Positions 41,618 to 51,291 are shown, numbered from the stretch's first letter. The stretch is 64,000 bases of DNA from Magnetococcales bacterium (GCA_015229005.1 JADGCL010000002.1:22668-86667), one strand, 5' to 3'. The notes: generated by a model from the letters alone, not told the origin. Numbers and translations are program-made.

Positions 41618-41763
41618 CGTCACCTCTCCTCCCACTCTCCCATCGACACCCAGACCGGAGCTCTCCCGGAATCACCACGAAGGTGGTCTCGCGAAAATCA
41701 TGCCGGCCCGACCCCTTTTGTCAAACTCCCGATCGCATCGTGCAGCAGACAAACAACCAGGGA

Positions 41764-42270
41764 TCAGGGCCTGCGATGATGCTCCTCGTAGGCATCCAGA
41801 AAGCCGTCCAGGATCTCTCTGATCCGCTTCTCCAGGTCGGTGGAGGACGAACCCTTATTGAGATAAAAATGACAGCCTCGCTTTCCGATCTCGAAACCTT
41901 TATTGTTCACTTCAGAATTGGCCGTCAATATGCCAGCCTGGGTTATAGGCGACCTGTCGAGAACGTGATCGACCAGGAAAACCCCTTCCTCACCAACAGG
42001 GACCTCCGGGTAATGGGGGTCATTCTGGGCACGCGCCAAGCTGAGATCCTGGTCGATGATCGCGAGTGCCAAACACAAGTCCGGGGTTGCGATCGGTCCC
42101 TTCACGACCTCCTTGAACTTTTCGAGAACGGCAAGAGTGTCAACGATCCCCCGGGTACGAATGGGATCCACCCCGGTGATACTCTTCAGGGTCACCCGAA
42201 GGCTTTTGAAAGATTCATCGTCATCCTCGACGACCAGGACCTTCAGCCCCGCATAGGTACTCTTGGCCAT
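41764..42270 (-). CDS. Receiver-domain protein of the RADAR-like cluster (copy 2)
   Basis: A 168-residue stand-alone receiver. The acidic pocket is in LKVLVVEDDDESF, the probable phosphoacceptor is Asp73 in ALAIIDQDLS, the switch Thr is in AGILTAN, and the conserved Lys is in HFYLNKGSS. An insert of about 25 residues (ARAQNDPHYPEVPVGEEG) between the Asp and Thr strands makes it longer than CheY. No output domain is present. It is clearly a duplicate of the next gene upstream. The ORF-track extension upstream of ATG 42270 is the kinase remnant in another frame. Probably receives phosphate from the adjacent kinase. Confidence 0.8.
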   Translation of the reverse strand: MAKSTYAGLKVLVVEDDDESFKSLRVTLKSITGVDPIRTRGIVDTLAVLEKFKEVVKGPIATPDLCLALAIIDQDLSLARAQNDPHYPEVPVGEEGVFLVDHVLDRSPITQAGILTANSEVNNKGFEIGKRGCHFYLNKGSSSTDLEKRIREILDGFLDAYEEHHRRP

Positions 42271-42406
42271 GCCCCATCCTCCTCCGCTGTCGACAAGATC
42301 AATGCCTCCGGTGAAACTCACCCGACCTGGAGCCGGATCTGAATGGTACCCCCTCTCCTCCCCATCACACTCCCGATCGCATCGAGAACAGGCGAACAAC
42401 CAGGAA

Positions 42407-42913
42407 TCAGACCGTATGATTATAATCTTTGAAGGCATCCAGAAAGCCGTCCAGGATCTCTTTGATCCGCTTCTCCAGGTCGGGGGATGACCAATTCTTG
42501 TCGAAATAAAAGTGGCCCCCGCCCCGTCCGGTTTCAAAGCCTTTATTGTCCGACCCATAATATGCCGTCAGAATCCCGACCTGGGTTACCGGCAATCTGG
42601 CGTTAACATGCGGAACCAGGAAAACCCCCTCTTCACCCACAGGGACATCCTGGTAATAGGGTTCATTCTGGGCACGCGCCAGGCTGAGATTCTGGTCGAT
42701 GATCGCGAGCGCCAAACACAAGTCCGGGGTTGGGATCGGCCCCCTCGCGACCGCCTTGAACTCATCGAGAATAGCGAGGGTATCAGCAATCCCCCGGGTA
42801 CGAATGGGCTCCACCCCGGTGATACCCTTCAGGGTCACCCGAAGGCCGTCGAAGGAATTGTCGTCATCCTCGACGACCAGGACCTTCAACCCCGCGTAGA
42901 TACTCTTGGCCAT
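42407..42913 (-). CDS. Receiver-domain protein of the RADAR-like cluster (copy 1)
   Basis: A 168-residue receiver paralogue: LKVLVVEDDDNSF, ALAIIDQNLS (Asp73), VGILTAY, HFYFDKNWSS. It has the same insert and a C-terminal helix (DLEKRIKEILDGFLDAFKDY). It starts 48 bases after the kinase stop and is surely co-transcribed. Neither receiver has a DNA-binding domain, so signalling would be by protein contact, perhaps to RdrA or RdrB. This is inference. G+C in and around the two receivers is visibly lower than in rdrB. Confidence 0.82.
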   Translation of the reverse strand: MAKSIYAGLKVLVVEDDDNSFDGLRVTLKGITGVEPIRTRGIADTLAILDEFKAVARGPIPTPDLCLALAIIDQNLSLARAQNEPYYQDVPVGEEGVFLVPHVNARLPVTQVGILTAYYGSDNKGFETGRGGGHFYFDKNWSSPDLEKRIKEILDGFLDAFKDYNHTV

Positions 42914-42961
42914 TCCCTCATCCTCCTTTGCCGCCGACAGGATCGACGATCCCCGTGAAAC

Positions 42962-45157
42962 TCACCCGACCGGGAGTCGGATCTGGATGGTGCTCCCCTC
43001 TCCCGGTTCGCTTCGAACCACCGCCAACTCCCCCCCCATCGCCGTCACGAAGGCCTGTGCAGTCACCGCCCCGATGCCCCTCCCCTCCGGCTTGGAGGTG
43101 AAACCCACCCAACCAAAATCGGCCCGGGCCTGAGCGTCCATGCCGATCCCCCTGTCCACCACCTCCACAATGGCCCAGCGCTCCCCCAAGCGGCGTACCG
43201 AGACCCGGATCTCGTTCATTCGCCCGGACTGTGAAGCCTCAACGGCATTGTCAAGAAGAATCCTTAAAGACTGGAACAGGCTTAACCCGTCGAACTTGAA
43301 GTGGCAATCTTCTCCGGGATGAAACGAAACCGACCAGGAACGAGGGTCCGGTTCACGCCGGAACCTGGCCACCGCCTCTCCGACAAAAGCGGAGAGACTG
43401 GCCCGCTCGCCCACGCTGCGTGAGAGAAAGGTCTGGTAATCGCGGAAATTGGCGACCATCTCTTTTACGTGCCGGAGGCCTGTCCGCGCCGACTGGCAAA
43501 GCCTGACCACGTCCTCCCTTTGGTCAGAGTAGTCGATCCAGAGGGGCTCTCCGGCAAAGGCCCGATCCAGGAACCGGTGATTGACCAGGGTATCAACCGG
43601 CCTCAGGCCGTTGATGACCTCATGGGTCAGGCTGCGATGGGCATCGCCGAGGAGTTGGCTGTAACGCAACTTGTCGAAGGCGGTGGTGGCATCCCAGAGA
43701 TCGAGGACCGTATTGCCGGCACACCCCAGGGCAAGAAACAGGTAGGAGAGAAAGATCCACGGAAAATCCTTCGCCACCGGATAACTCTGCATCGCGAAAG
43801 GACCCAGGCACGCCAGGATCAGGGCACTGACGAAACACCCCCACACCACCTGGTTGAACCGGTGTTCCCTCTCCTCCCTGCCGAACTCCCGGGCATGGAA
43901 CCCTCGTCCCAGAAGCCGGTCTATCAGGAACGCGAGAAGCCGCGATCGACCAACTCCCCGACCAAACAAGCCCCATAACAGACCAAAAAGGAACACGGAC
44001 AGGAGGAGGACAATCAACGCCTGGACCCACGGCTCGAGCCTCAGGGCACCCAATCCCAGGAAGATTCCCTGAAAACCAAAAGGGGAGATAAACAGGAAGA
44101 CAAACCCCAGGAGTTGGTCTTGCCCGGTCAGGATGAATTCCCGGTCACAGTGGATGCGGACCCTCACCGCCAGGGCGGCGGCCAGGAGAAAAAAGAAGAG
44201 CGAGACGACCACGCCCCAGGCATGCAGCAACCCCGCATCACTCTCCAGATAATAGCCGGAAAACTCTCCCGCCAATGCCTTGGGATCCCAGCCCAGATCG
44301 AACCAGCCCAGATTGAACACGCCCAGATCGACAAGGGCCTGGCCCATCACCAGAAACGAGAAAATACACAAAATGACCCACGCGCCGGCGAGGAGAACGG
44401 ACGGCATCAGGGATTCCTCATTCGACCCCGGTCTGCCCGGAATCCTGGCGGTGAAAACAAACCACGGCACAAAGAGCCACTCCCGGAAGAAGTTCAGGTT
44501 GCCGAACCGACCATCGGTATCCCGAAACTCCCGCCACCACCCCTTCCCCCGGCCTGAGGTGAACCAGCCCGGATAGAAGAAGGAGAGGAGAAGCGCCGTG
44601 AAAGGGAAGGGAAACATCCCCAGAAAAAAGAGCCCGGCCCGATTGGAAAAATAGGCCGCCGCCACCTTCACCGCTGCCTTATCTGCCGCTGCCTCCGCCG
44701 AAGCCTTGGCCAGCACCACCTCCGCCGACGCCGCCACCTCCGCCGTCACCTCCGCCATCGCCGACGCCCCCGCAGCCGCCGCAGCCGCCGATTTCACCGC
44801 AACAACCTTGGCAGCCGCCGACTCCGCCACTTCCAATGCCAATTCTCCCTCACCCTGCAACAGACGACCGCCGGAGAGGCAGAGAATGCCGATCCCCAAC
44901 GAGAGGAGGGTGCCCGCAGCCGCCAGGTGGTACTCCTTGCGATGGCGACTGCCGACGCGGTTGACCAACTCGTAGAGAAACAACTGCTGCACCGAGAACG
45001 AGAGGCCGACCAGGGCCGTGCCGATCCCCAGGAAGGGCAAAGTCCGCCGGTCCCCGAAGAACCAGAGGGAGAAACCGAAGATCAGGAAAAAGCCCGCCAT
45101 GAAGAGAAGCTGCGCAGGGGCCAGCGCCACGCCCACTCTGTGATCAGACCCCATCAT
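42962..45157 (-). CDS. Polytopic membrane histidine kinase coupled to rdrB
   Basis: A 731-residue protein with about ten membrane helices across residues ~15-485. An Ala-rich, helical insert (~103-169) lies between helices three and four. A cytoplasmic kinase core follows: an H-box-like SLTHEVINGL (His ~512) and a HATPase domain with N box LLDNAVEAS, G1 DRGIGMD, and G2 KPEGRGIGAVTAQAF. No recognised ligand-binding extracytoplasmic domain is seen. Its ATG overlaps the rdrB stop by one base (TGATG), so translation is coupled. It may sense envelope or phage-entry stress and signal through the two downstream receivers. RADAR systems with a kinase are not known to me. Confidence 0.83.
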   Translation of the reverse strand: MMGSDHRVGVALAPAQLLFMAGFFLIFGFSLWFFGDRRTLPFLGIGTALVGLSFSVQQLFLYELVNRVGSRHRKEYHLAAAGTLLSLGIGILCLSGGRLLQGEGELALEVAESAAAKVVAVKSAAAAAAGASAMAEVTAEVAASAEVVLAKASAEAAADKAAVKVAAAYFSNRAGLFFLGMFPFPFTALLLSFFYPGWFTSGRGKGWWREFRDTDGRFGNLNFFREWLFVPWFVFTARIPGRPGSNEESLMPSVLLAGAWVILCIFSFLVMGQALVDLGVFNLGWFDLGWDPKALAGEFSGYYLESDAGLLHAWGVVVSLFFFLLAAALAVRVRIHCDREFILTGQDQLLGFVFLFISPFGFQGIFLGLGALRLEPWVQALIVLLLSVFLFGLLWGLFGRGVGRSRLLAFLIDRLLGRGFHAREFGREEREHRFNQVVWGCFVSALILACLGPFAMQSYPVAKDFPWIFLSYLFLALGCAGNTVLDLWDATTAFDKLRYSQLLGDAHRSLTHEVINGLRPVDTLVNHRFLDRAFAGEPLWIDYSDQREDVVRLCQSARTGLRHVKEMVANFRDYQTFLSRSVGERASLSAFVGEAVARFRREPDPRSWSVSFHPGEDCHFKFDGLSLFQSLRILLDNAVEASQSGRMNEIRVSVRRLGERWAIVEVVDRGIGMDAQARADFGWVGFTSKPEGRGIGAVTAQAFVTAMGGELAVVRSEPGEGSTIQIRLPVG

Positions 45158-48100
45158 CACCCCCAGCGCTGGTCGGCCCGGTAGGACTCCTCGGTCCAAT
45201 CGAAGAAGAGATTTCCCCGGCGGCGGATGCCGTCGAGCCACTCGCGGACGCGGGCCGGGGCGACCCCGTGATCGACGGTGGCCGCCTTTTCCAGGTGCCG
45301 ATACTCGGCCGCCAGGGTGGTATTGAAAATCCCGGGATCGTCGGTATTGACGCAGAGGTCCAGCGGACCGCCGCGGATCCCGAAACGATTGTACCGGGCC
45401 CCCGGGGCAAGGAGCGCCGCCTCGGGCGGCGACCAGCGAAAGATCGGGTGTTCGGCGTAGGAGCGGATCGGCGCGATCGCCAGGTTGGAGGAGGGGCAGA
45501 CCTCGACGGCCACCCCGGCCTTGGCCAGACGCGCCATCAGGTCATCCTGGATCACCTCCCAGGCCTCGGCCTCCAGGGGAGTGATTCTTTCGTAGGAGAA
45601 GTCGTTCTCTCCCCCATGTTCATCGTAGTGAAGCGAGAGGAGCCGATTGGCATAACCCTGATACCGCTCCCAACCTGCGGTCGGCGCCTCCTCGGCGGCG
45701 CACCCCCGCCCCGCAGTCGGGAGTGCGCCCTCCCACTGCCTCCCTGAGACCGGGCGACACTGCTCGTTCCGCAGCCGGTAGCGCTCCCGCCGGCGGGCAT
45801 TGACCAAAGAGAAAAAGTGCCGGTCCTCCCGTTTCATGATCCACTCGGTCTGCCCGGCCAACTCCGCAAACCGCCTGAGCGAGGCCTGACCGATGGGGTC
45901 CCAGTGCAAGGCCTCGTGCCCCCGGCGCAGACAACTCTGCATCGGCAGATCGCAGCGGTCCCAGCAGGGACGAAAGGCCTGGTGCAGGGCCTCCCGGGAG
46001 AAGGCCCGAAACCGCCAGAAGCGGTACCACAGCTCCGGGTGCCGGGCCTCGGCCTCCGGCCCGTGCAGCACCTTGGCCAGATCGCGAACCCGATATTCAT
46101 AGACCGGCAACAAGGCGGCCGCCCTGGGCCAGCGCGGCAGGATACGAACCAGCATCGCCCAGGCCCAGACCATGTTGTCGAAATACTCTTCGCGGGTCAC
46201 CAGGATGTTCGGATGGCGTTCGAGCCACAGCGTCGGGGCGAGCCCCAGGGCCAGGGCGTGACCGATCCGATCGCCCGGCCCCAACTCACAAAAGGTCAAC
46301 GCCTCATCGACCGCACGGATGCCGGTCAGGAGGCAGGAGAAATCCTCACCGGCATGGACATGCACCGGAAGGCGCCGCCGCCAGGCCGTCCGCCATTGGC
46401 GGCTGTGAAGCGGCGAGCGCTCCTCCGCCTGCCGGTGGGGACGCCGCAGATAGAGGATGCAGGGGGAGAAAAACTCGATCGGCAGATCCGGCTCCACCCC
46501 GGCGACATCGATCCCCGCAATCAACCGGGTCATATCCAACGGCCCGGCCTCGCATCGGCGCCGCCAGGACCGCCAGGCCCCCCCCGGCATCTCCCTCCCC
46601 CCGCCGAACATCGGCAGGAAGCGGGGCGGCAGACGCCGCGACTGCGGACTCGACAGAAAGGCATCCAGCTCCAGGGTCTGCCGTTGAATCTTCTCCCAGC
46701 GGCGCCCCCGTTCCAACCGCCGCTCCTCGAGGGCCTGGCGACACGGGTCCCCCGACGGCGGCAGCCAGTTCTCCAGGGTGCGAATGTAGTGCAGGGTGAA
46801 CTGGAACCCCCGGGAACAACCGCTCCCCTTGCCCAACCCCGTCGTCGCGTAGGCGACCGGCGGCTCTCCCGGAGGGATCGCCTCGCCACTCCCGTCCGCC
46901 TCCCGTGCCGCCCGATGCAGGATCTCCATCAATGACCCCAATCGTTCAACGTCGAGGAAGGTATCGAAACCGATCCGGGCATTGATCTTGTCCACCCCGG
47001 CGCGATACATCCCCCGCGCCCGGTCGAGGCCGTTGTTGCCGCGCAGAACCTCCTGGAGTTCCGCCTGATCCTCGGCGTTGCGCAGGGCACTGTCGTAAAA
47101 ATCGGAAAACCAGCGCAGCCCGGTGCCATGCCCCATCACCATGTAGGAACGCAGGATGCCGATCCCGTGAATAAAGAGGCGCACGAAGGGATGCGCCTCG
47201 GCCAACCGGCGCTCCATCATGGAGAGATGACACACCACCAGGGTGGTCAGGAGAAAGGCGGAAAACTCCCCCTCGCGGAACTGGGCCTCCGCCTCCCGCG
47301 AGAGCATCCGGAGGCGCTCCAGGATCTCCTCCGGGATCCGCCCCGAGCCCTCACCCCGCAGGCCACCCAGCTCCCGGACCCAGGGACAGGGCTGGCGGCT
47401 CCCCCCCCGCAGGACCAGCGCCACCTTGTACCGCCCCTCCCGGCACAACCCCGCACGATCCTGCCGCCAGGGCAGGAGCCGGAGAAAGCGGTAGGCGATC
47501 CGCACCAGGTCGATGACCTGGATGATCCGGAGCGTCCCGGCGTTGAGGCATTGAAATTCGGGGATGTTCGGCAATAGCCGCTGAAACCCGGGCGCACGCC
47601 ACTTCCCGGGCACCGAGGGGGCCCGGAGAATCGCCGCAAGCTGCGTCGCCGGCTGGATGGCGCCACCGAAATGGACGTGGTTGTCGGCCAGGGGGAGGTC
47701 GCTGTCGGCCTCGGCCAGGAAGGTCAACTCGTGGACCTTGCGGCAATACCCCACCACCTGCGGGAAGCTCAACCGATGCTGGTGAAGACGGTCGGCCAGC
47801 TCATGCCCCACCACCACGAAAGGGTGGAGATGGTCCAGGGAATCCCGGTTCGCCCGCGAGTGGGCCATCTGCCGCTCCACGGTGTTGCCCTGGAGGCGAT
47901 AGTGGCGGCCAAAGACCGCAGCAAGAAATTCATAGCCATAGTGAAAGGGAAAACCATCCAGCGGAGCCCAACCCACACGCTCGTCCCTCTCCAGCGCCCG
48001 TTGAAGGTCGTCCAGGCGATAGCTGTCCGAGGCGTAGTCACGCATCACCGCGAGCGCCAGCTCCCCGCCCGGATCGGCGCCATCCCGCCCCCGCCGCCTC

Positions 48101-48231
48101 CACTCCCGCTCGAACCGCTCCAGGTGGTACGGCTCCCGCGATGCCGCCACCTGCTCAGCCAGCGCCAGCAGCAACCGGTCCGAACGCACCAGCATGATCC
48201 CGGGAATGGCGCTCAGAAACTCCCCGCCCAT
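45157..48231 (-). CDS. rdrB: RdrB-like adenosine deaminase superfamily protein (RADAR)
   Basis: A 1,024-residue protein with all signature positions of the adenosine deaminase fold spread over its length. HVH (His185, His187) lies in LADNHVHFGGAI. HAGED (His626, Glu629) and RIGHAL (His658) come next. CPSSN lies at 912-916 and TDDP (Asp964, Asp965) near the end. Very large insertions separate them, as in RdrB, which forms shells that deaminate adenosine nucleotides or RNA adenosines during phage infection. Directly preceded by the RdrA-like ATPase (nine-base gap) and overlapping the kinase gene by one base. It is larger than the ~800-residue RdrB proteins I recall. Confidence 0.85.
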   Translation of the reverse strand: MGGEFLSAIPGIMLVRSDRLLLALAEQVAASREPYHLERFEREWRRRGRDGADPGGELALAVMRDYASDSYRLDDLQRALERDERVGWAPLDGFPFHYGYEFLAAVFGRHYRLQGNTVERQMAHSRANRDSLDHLHPFVVVGHELADRLHQHRLSFPQVVGYCRKVHELTFLAEADSDLPLADNHVHFGGAIQPATQLAAILRAPSVPGKWRAPGFQRLLPNIPEFQCLNAGTLRIIQVIDLVRIAYRFLRLLPWRQDRAGLCREGRYKVALVLRGGSRQPCPWVRELGGLRGEGSGRIPEEILERLRMLSREAEAQFREGEFSAFLLTTLVVCHLSMMERRLAEAHPFVRLFIHGIGILRSYMVMGHGTGLRWFSDFYDSALRNAEDQAELQEVLRGNNGLDRARGMYRAGVDKINARIGFDTFLDVERLGSLMEILHRAAREADGSGEAIPPGEPPVAYATTGLGKGSGCSRGFQFTLHYIRTLENWLPPSGDPCRQALEERRLERGRRWEKIQRQTLELDAFLSSPQSRRLPPRFLPMFGGGREMPGGAWRSWRRRCEAGPLDMTRLIAGIDVAGVEPDLPIEFFSPCILYLRRPHRQAEERSPLHSRQWRTAWRRRLPVHVHAGEDFSCLLTGIRAVDEALTFCELGPGDRIGHALALGLAPTLWLERHPNILVTREEYFDNMVWAWAMLVRILPRWPRAAALLPVYEYRVRDLAKVLHGPEAEARHPELWYRFWRFRAFSREALHQAFRPCWDRCDLPMQSCLRRGHEALHWDPIGQASLRRFAELAGQTEWIMKREDRHFFSLVNARRRERYRLRNEQCRPVSGRQWEGALPTAGRGCAAEEAPTAGWERYQGYANRLLSLHYDEHGGENDFSYERITPLEAEAWEVIQDDLMARLAKAGVAVEVCPSSNLAIAPIRSYAEHPIFRWSPPEAALLAPGARYNRFGIRGGPLDLCVNTDDPGIFNTTLAAEYRHLEKAATVDHGVAPARVREWLDGIRRRGNLFFDWTEESYRADQRWG

Positions 48232-48240
48232 GACGAACCC

Positions 48241-51200
48241 CTACCCGACCGGCGGTGTGTAGGGCACTCTGAAAAGGCGGTGCAACTCATCGACCTGATC
48301 CCCATAACCGAGGCGCTTGAGTTCGGCGAACACCCTGGCGTAGGGAAGCTCGGGATCCTTGAGAATCCGCGTCAGAAGCCACAGCTCCGACGGCCCGAGG
48401 GTGCGGGACACCCGGGAAAATCTCTCGGAAACCTCCCCGACCCAACGCCGGAATGCCTCCACCCGGGCGTGAAGATCGGAGCCATACCGCTTCGAGGGTT
48501 CCCCCAACCACCCGAGGATGGTCTCCCGGGTGATCCGATTTTTCTCGACATGGATGAAAAAGAGGGGCTCCCCCGCCCCCTTCCCGGCGAGCAGGACCCG
48601 GACCAGGGGGTGACACCTCAGGGCATCGTACAAAGAGACGAGGCGATCCGTCCGCCGGCAGCCCCGACAATCCCCCGACGGCACCTCCCTGTCAAGCTCT
48701 GGACAATTGACCCGGACCGCCGCCGGTATCACCCTCGCCGGATCAGCACCCTCGTCTCTGCAGGACTTGTCGATATCCAGGGATGCCGCGTTCACCCAGC
48801 CCCGCTTTTCCACGATCGCCGCCGCATTGAGAAGACCCAGGACGTAGAACCGCAGATAGGTCACAATATCCACCGAGTGACCGCCTTCGGTCACCAGGAG
48901 ACGAACCTGGGCATCCAGATCCTTGATCTGAGAGGAAAAGACGCTCAGGAGATGGTAAACACGGACTGCCGTCCAGCGAAGCGCCAACCGCGCCAGCCGC
49001 TCCCGCCACTCCCGCAGGCCAACACTCCCGGAGAGCCGCCGGGCCAAATACTCTTCAAGACCTTCCGATCTGGAGCCCTGCTTCTCATCCTCCAGACCCC
49101 CGCAAGGGCCCTCTTTCACCCCGGCTTCGGATTCCCGCGAAACCGGCTCCCCGGCCTCCACCTTCGCTCCCCCGGAACCCCCTCCCCCCTGGGAAGACCC
49201 GGTCCAGGGCGATTCCCGGTCGAACAGGCGGAGGGCATCGACCATTCCCGAGTCGTTCCGGGGCTGAAAAAGGGAGAAGAGCAGGGCGAAGAGGCGATCC
49301 AGGGAAATCACCGCCGGTTCCGGAGGCCTGGTGGAAGAGCCGCAGCTTCCCACCAGTTCCGCCCAAAACCACTCCGATGGCAAAAGCGATCCCTTCCCTT
49401 CCATCTCTTTCCACCGTTCCGAGTCCAACACCAGAGAGATGGGATCCCGGTTGCGGCGGCGCTCGCCGCCGGCATCCGGAATCAGAAACGGCAGGCGATC
49501 ACCGAGATCAGGATCCTCCTCCAGCACCCACCGGATCATGGCCCAGGGATCGAAGGCCTCCCCCATGGCCTCGACCTGCCTCTCCAGGGAAAGAACCCCC
49601 CAAAGATCGAGTCCCTCCTGTTCTTTCTGACGATAAGCTGCCGACGAGGCCTCCCCGGCCTTCAACACGACGGCCCGCATCCGCGACCACAGGCCCTCTC
49701 CATGGACCACCACAGCGGAACCGTTCTGCCGGACCGACAGAGAAGAGGCGATCCCCGCCGCGAGGAGATCCTGCCACCACCAGGAGGCCTCCGACCGGCA
49801 GGCAAGCGGCTGCCAGGCAACAGGCGATGTGAACATTCTCCGGACCCATTGCTCCTCCTTCTCTTCCCCCCGCATTTGCCTATCGCCGGAAAGCCCCTTA
49901 TACCACCCCGCCAGTGCCGGTTCCGCCGGGAGTTTCTCCTTCCGAGTTATCACATCCCGTCCCACTCGCTTCAGCAAGCTGTCTATGCCGGCCAACAGGT
50001 CAAAGACCTCCCCCTCAATCGCGTGGAGCGCCTGGATCAGATTGCGCAGCGAACCGTCAAACAGCGACTGGGATGGAGAGCCGGCGTCGGCCAATCCCAC
50101 ACCGAAGTGGATCACCGCCCGCTCCAGGGCGAAATAGTTCTCCATATGGATGGCATACGTCTGCCGTTTATCCCCCGTACCCCGCGCGAATTTCAGGATC
50201 CACTCCTTCCAGCCCCCCGCCGGGTGACGATGGCGACCGATATAGATACGGTTATGGAGCGGAAACACCTTGGAAAAATAGCCCTCCACAAACTGACTTA
50301 CATGCCGTTTGAGAGAACCCTCCGGATCCTTCACCGGCGAGAGGGACTCCACCCCGGTCAGGTGCGGAGGAAAGAGGTGGCTTCCCGGGGAAATACCCAG
50401 ATTCTTCGTCTGGAAATCGTGCCACTTGTTGTCCTTGAAATTGTCGATCTGACCGGAGACCACCGGCAGGAGGCGGGGAGAGTTCAGGTAGCGGCGAATG
50501 ATATCAAGGAGATGGTGGGCATGGTCGGGGGCCATATCGAGGTCATCGATGGGCAACACCAGGAGATCATTCCCGGTCGCCCGGGCAACGGCGTCAAAGA
50601 GATTATGCAACGCCTGCTCCAGGCGGTGACTGTCCTGGCTGTAGCCGATGGTGTCGATCCCCTTGGTCTCACCGGACTTCTGGATGCTGTACCAGATCTG
50701 ACCGACATCCTCCATGGCCTTGTCGATCCGGCCCTCCGCCTCCTCTTCCCGATCCGCCCACTGCTTCCCACCCGAATGCGCCCCGCACCGGCCCCCGCCA
50801 CCGGCATGAGGCCCGCCACGACCGGCCCCCCTCCTCAGGGCGAGTTGGCCACCTTCATAAACATGGGCAACCATCGAGGGAATCAGATAGGAACTCCTCT
50901 CGATCTCGATCAGGGTGGGATCGAACGGTCGCAGAAACAACACCTTCCGGAACGACTCCGATTCGCTCTCGCGGGAGCAGCCCCCCTCGCTCCGGTTCTG
51001 TTTTTTCAGATACGACTCGAGATTCATCAGGAGATGCGTCTTCCCCATCCCCCGCCCGCCATCCAGAAAGATGGTGTTCGACGAACGGCAATCGTGGATA
51101 TCGTCCAACTCTTCCGGACGCCTTTCGTGCAGAAAACACAACGCCTGGCGGATGATCCTTCCGATCTGCTCGTAGAGATCGGGATAGAGGATATGGCCCT

Positions 51201-51291
51201 CTTCCCTGACCACATTGACCAGGCTCTCCGAGACCCACAACTCCCGTATCCCAGCCGATTCCGCCGCTCCTGCCCCGTCGCCTGCCCCCAC
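48241..51291 (-). CDS. rdrA: RdrA-like P-loop ATPase (RADAR)
   Basis: A protein of about 1,016 residues. Walker A is FLDGGRGMGKTHLL (~78-85) and Walker B is LLVLPIDDLDMAP (~250), followed by a sensor-like LLPVVSGQIDNF. The rest is long, helical and without membrane segments. RdrA forms a heptameric ATPase that works with RdrB. A zinc-like cluster CPELDREVPSGDCRGC lies in the C-terminal third. The ORF track starts at GTG 51390. I prefer GTG 51291, six bases after GAGGAGG, because the added 33 residues are low-complexity and have no ribosome site. It is the first gene of the operon rdrA-rdrB-kinase-receivers. Confidence 0.82.
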   Translation of the reverse strand: MGAGDGAGAAESAGIRELWVSESLVNVVREEGHILYPDLYEQIGRIIRQALCFLHERRPEELDDIHDCRSSNTIFLDGGRGMGKTHLLMNLESYLKKQNRSEGGCSRESESESFRKVLFLRPFDPTLIEIERSSYLIPSMVAHVYEGGQLALRRGAGRGGPHAGGGGRCGAHSGGKQWADREEEAEGRIDKAMEDVGQIWYSIQKSGETKGIDTIGYSQDSHRLEQALHNLFDAVARATGNDLLVLPIDDLDMAPDHAHHLLDIIRRYLNSPRLLPVVSGQIDNFKDNKWHDFQTKNLGISPGSHLFPPHLTGVESLSPVKDPEGSLKRHVSQFVEGYFSKVFPLHNRIYIGRHRHPAGGWKEWILKFARGTGDKRQTYAIHMENYFALERAVIHFGVGLADAGSPSQSLFDGSLRNLIQALHAIEGEVFDLLAGIDSLLKRVGRDVITRKEKLPAEPALAGWYKGLSGDRQMRGEEKEEQWVRRMFTSPVAWQPLACRSEASWWWQDLLAAGIASSLSVRQNGSAVVVHGEGLWSRMRAVVLKAGEASSAAYRQKEQEGLDLWGVLSLERQVEAMGEAFDPWAMIRWVLEEDPDLGDRLPFLIPDAGGERRRNRDPISLVLDSERWKEMEGKGSLLPSEWFWAELVGSCGSSTRPPEPAVISLDRLFALLFSLFQPRNDSGMVDALRLFDRESPWTGSSQGGGGSGGAKVEAGEPVSRESEAGVKEGPCGGLEDEKQGSRSEGLEEYLARRLSGSVGLREWRERLARLALRWTAVRVYHLLSVFSSQIKDLDAQVRLLVTEGGHSVDIVTYLRFYVLGLLNAAAIVEKRGWVNAASLDIDKSCRDEGADPARVIPAAVRVNCPELDREVPSGDCRGCRRTDRLVSLYDALRCHPLVRVLLAGKGAGEPLFFIHVEKNRITRETILGWLGEPSKRYGSDLHARVEAFRRWVGEVSERFSRVSRTLGPSELWLLTRILKDPELPYARVFAELKRLGYGDQVDELHRLFRVPYTPPVG

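Larger units (their letters stand above)
41727..43003. repeat. 643-bp tandem duplication carrying the two receiver genes
   Basis: Matching landmarks recur 643 bases apart: the two receiver genes, the downstream CTCCCGATCGCATCG and AACAACCAGG sequences, and upstream DNA derived from the 3' end of the histidine kinase gene. Between the two receivers, the remnant encodes a peptide like the kinase end (TIQIRLQVG, stop) against TIQIRLPVG, stop in the intact gene. The unit has diverged, so the duplication is not recent. Confidence 0.85.
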
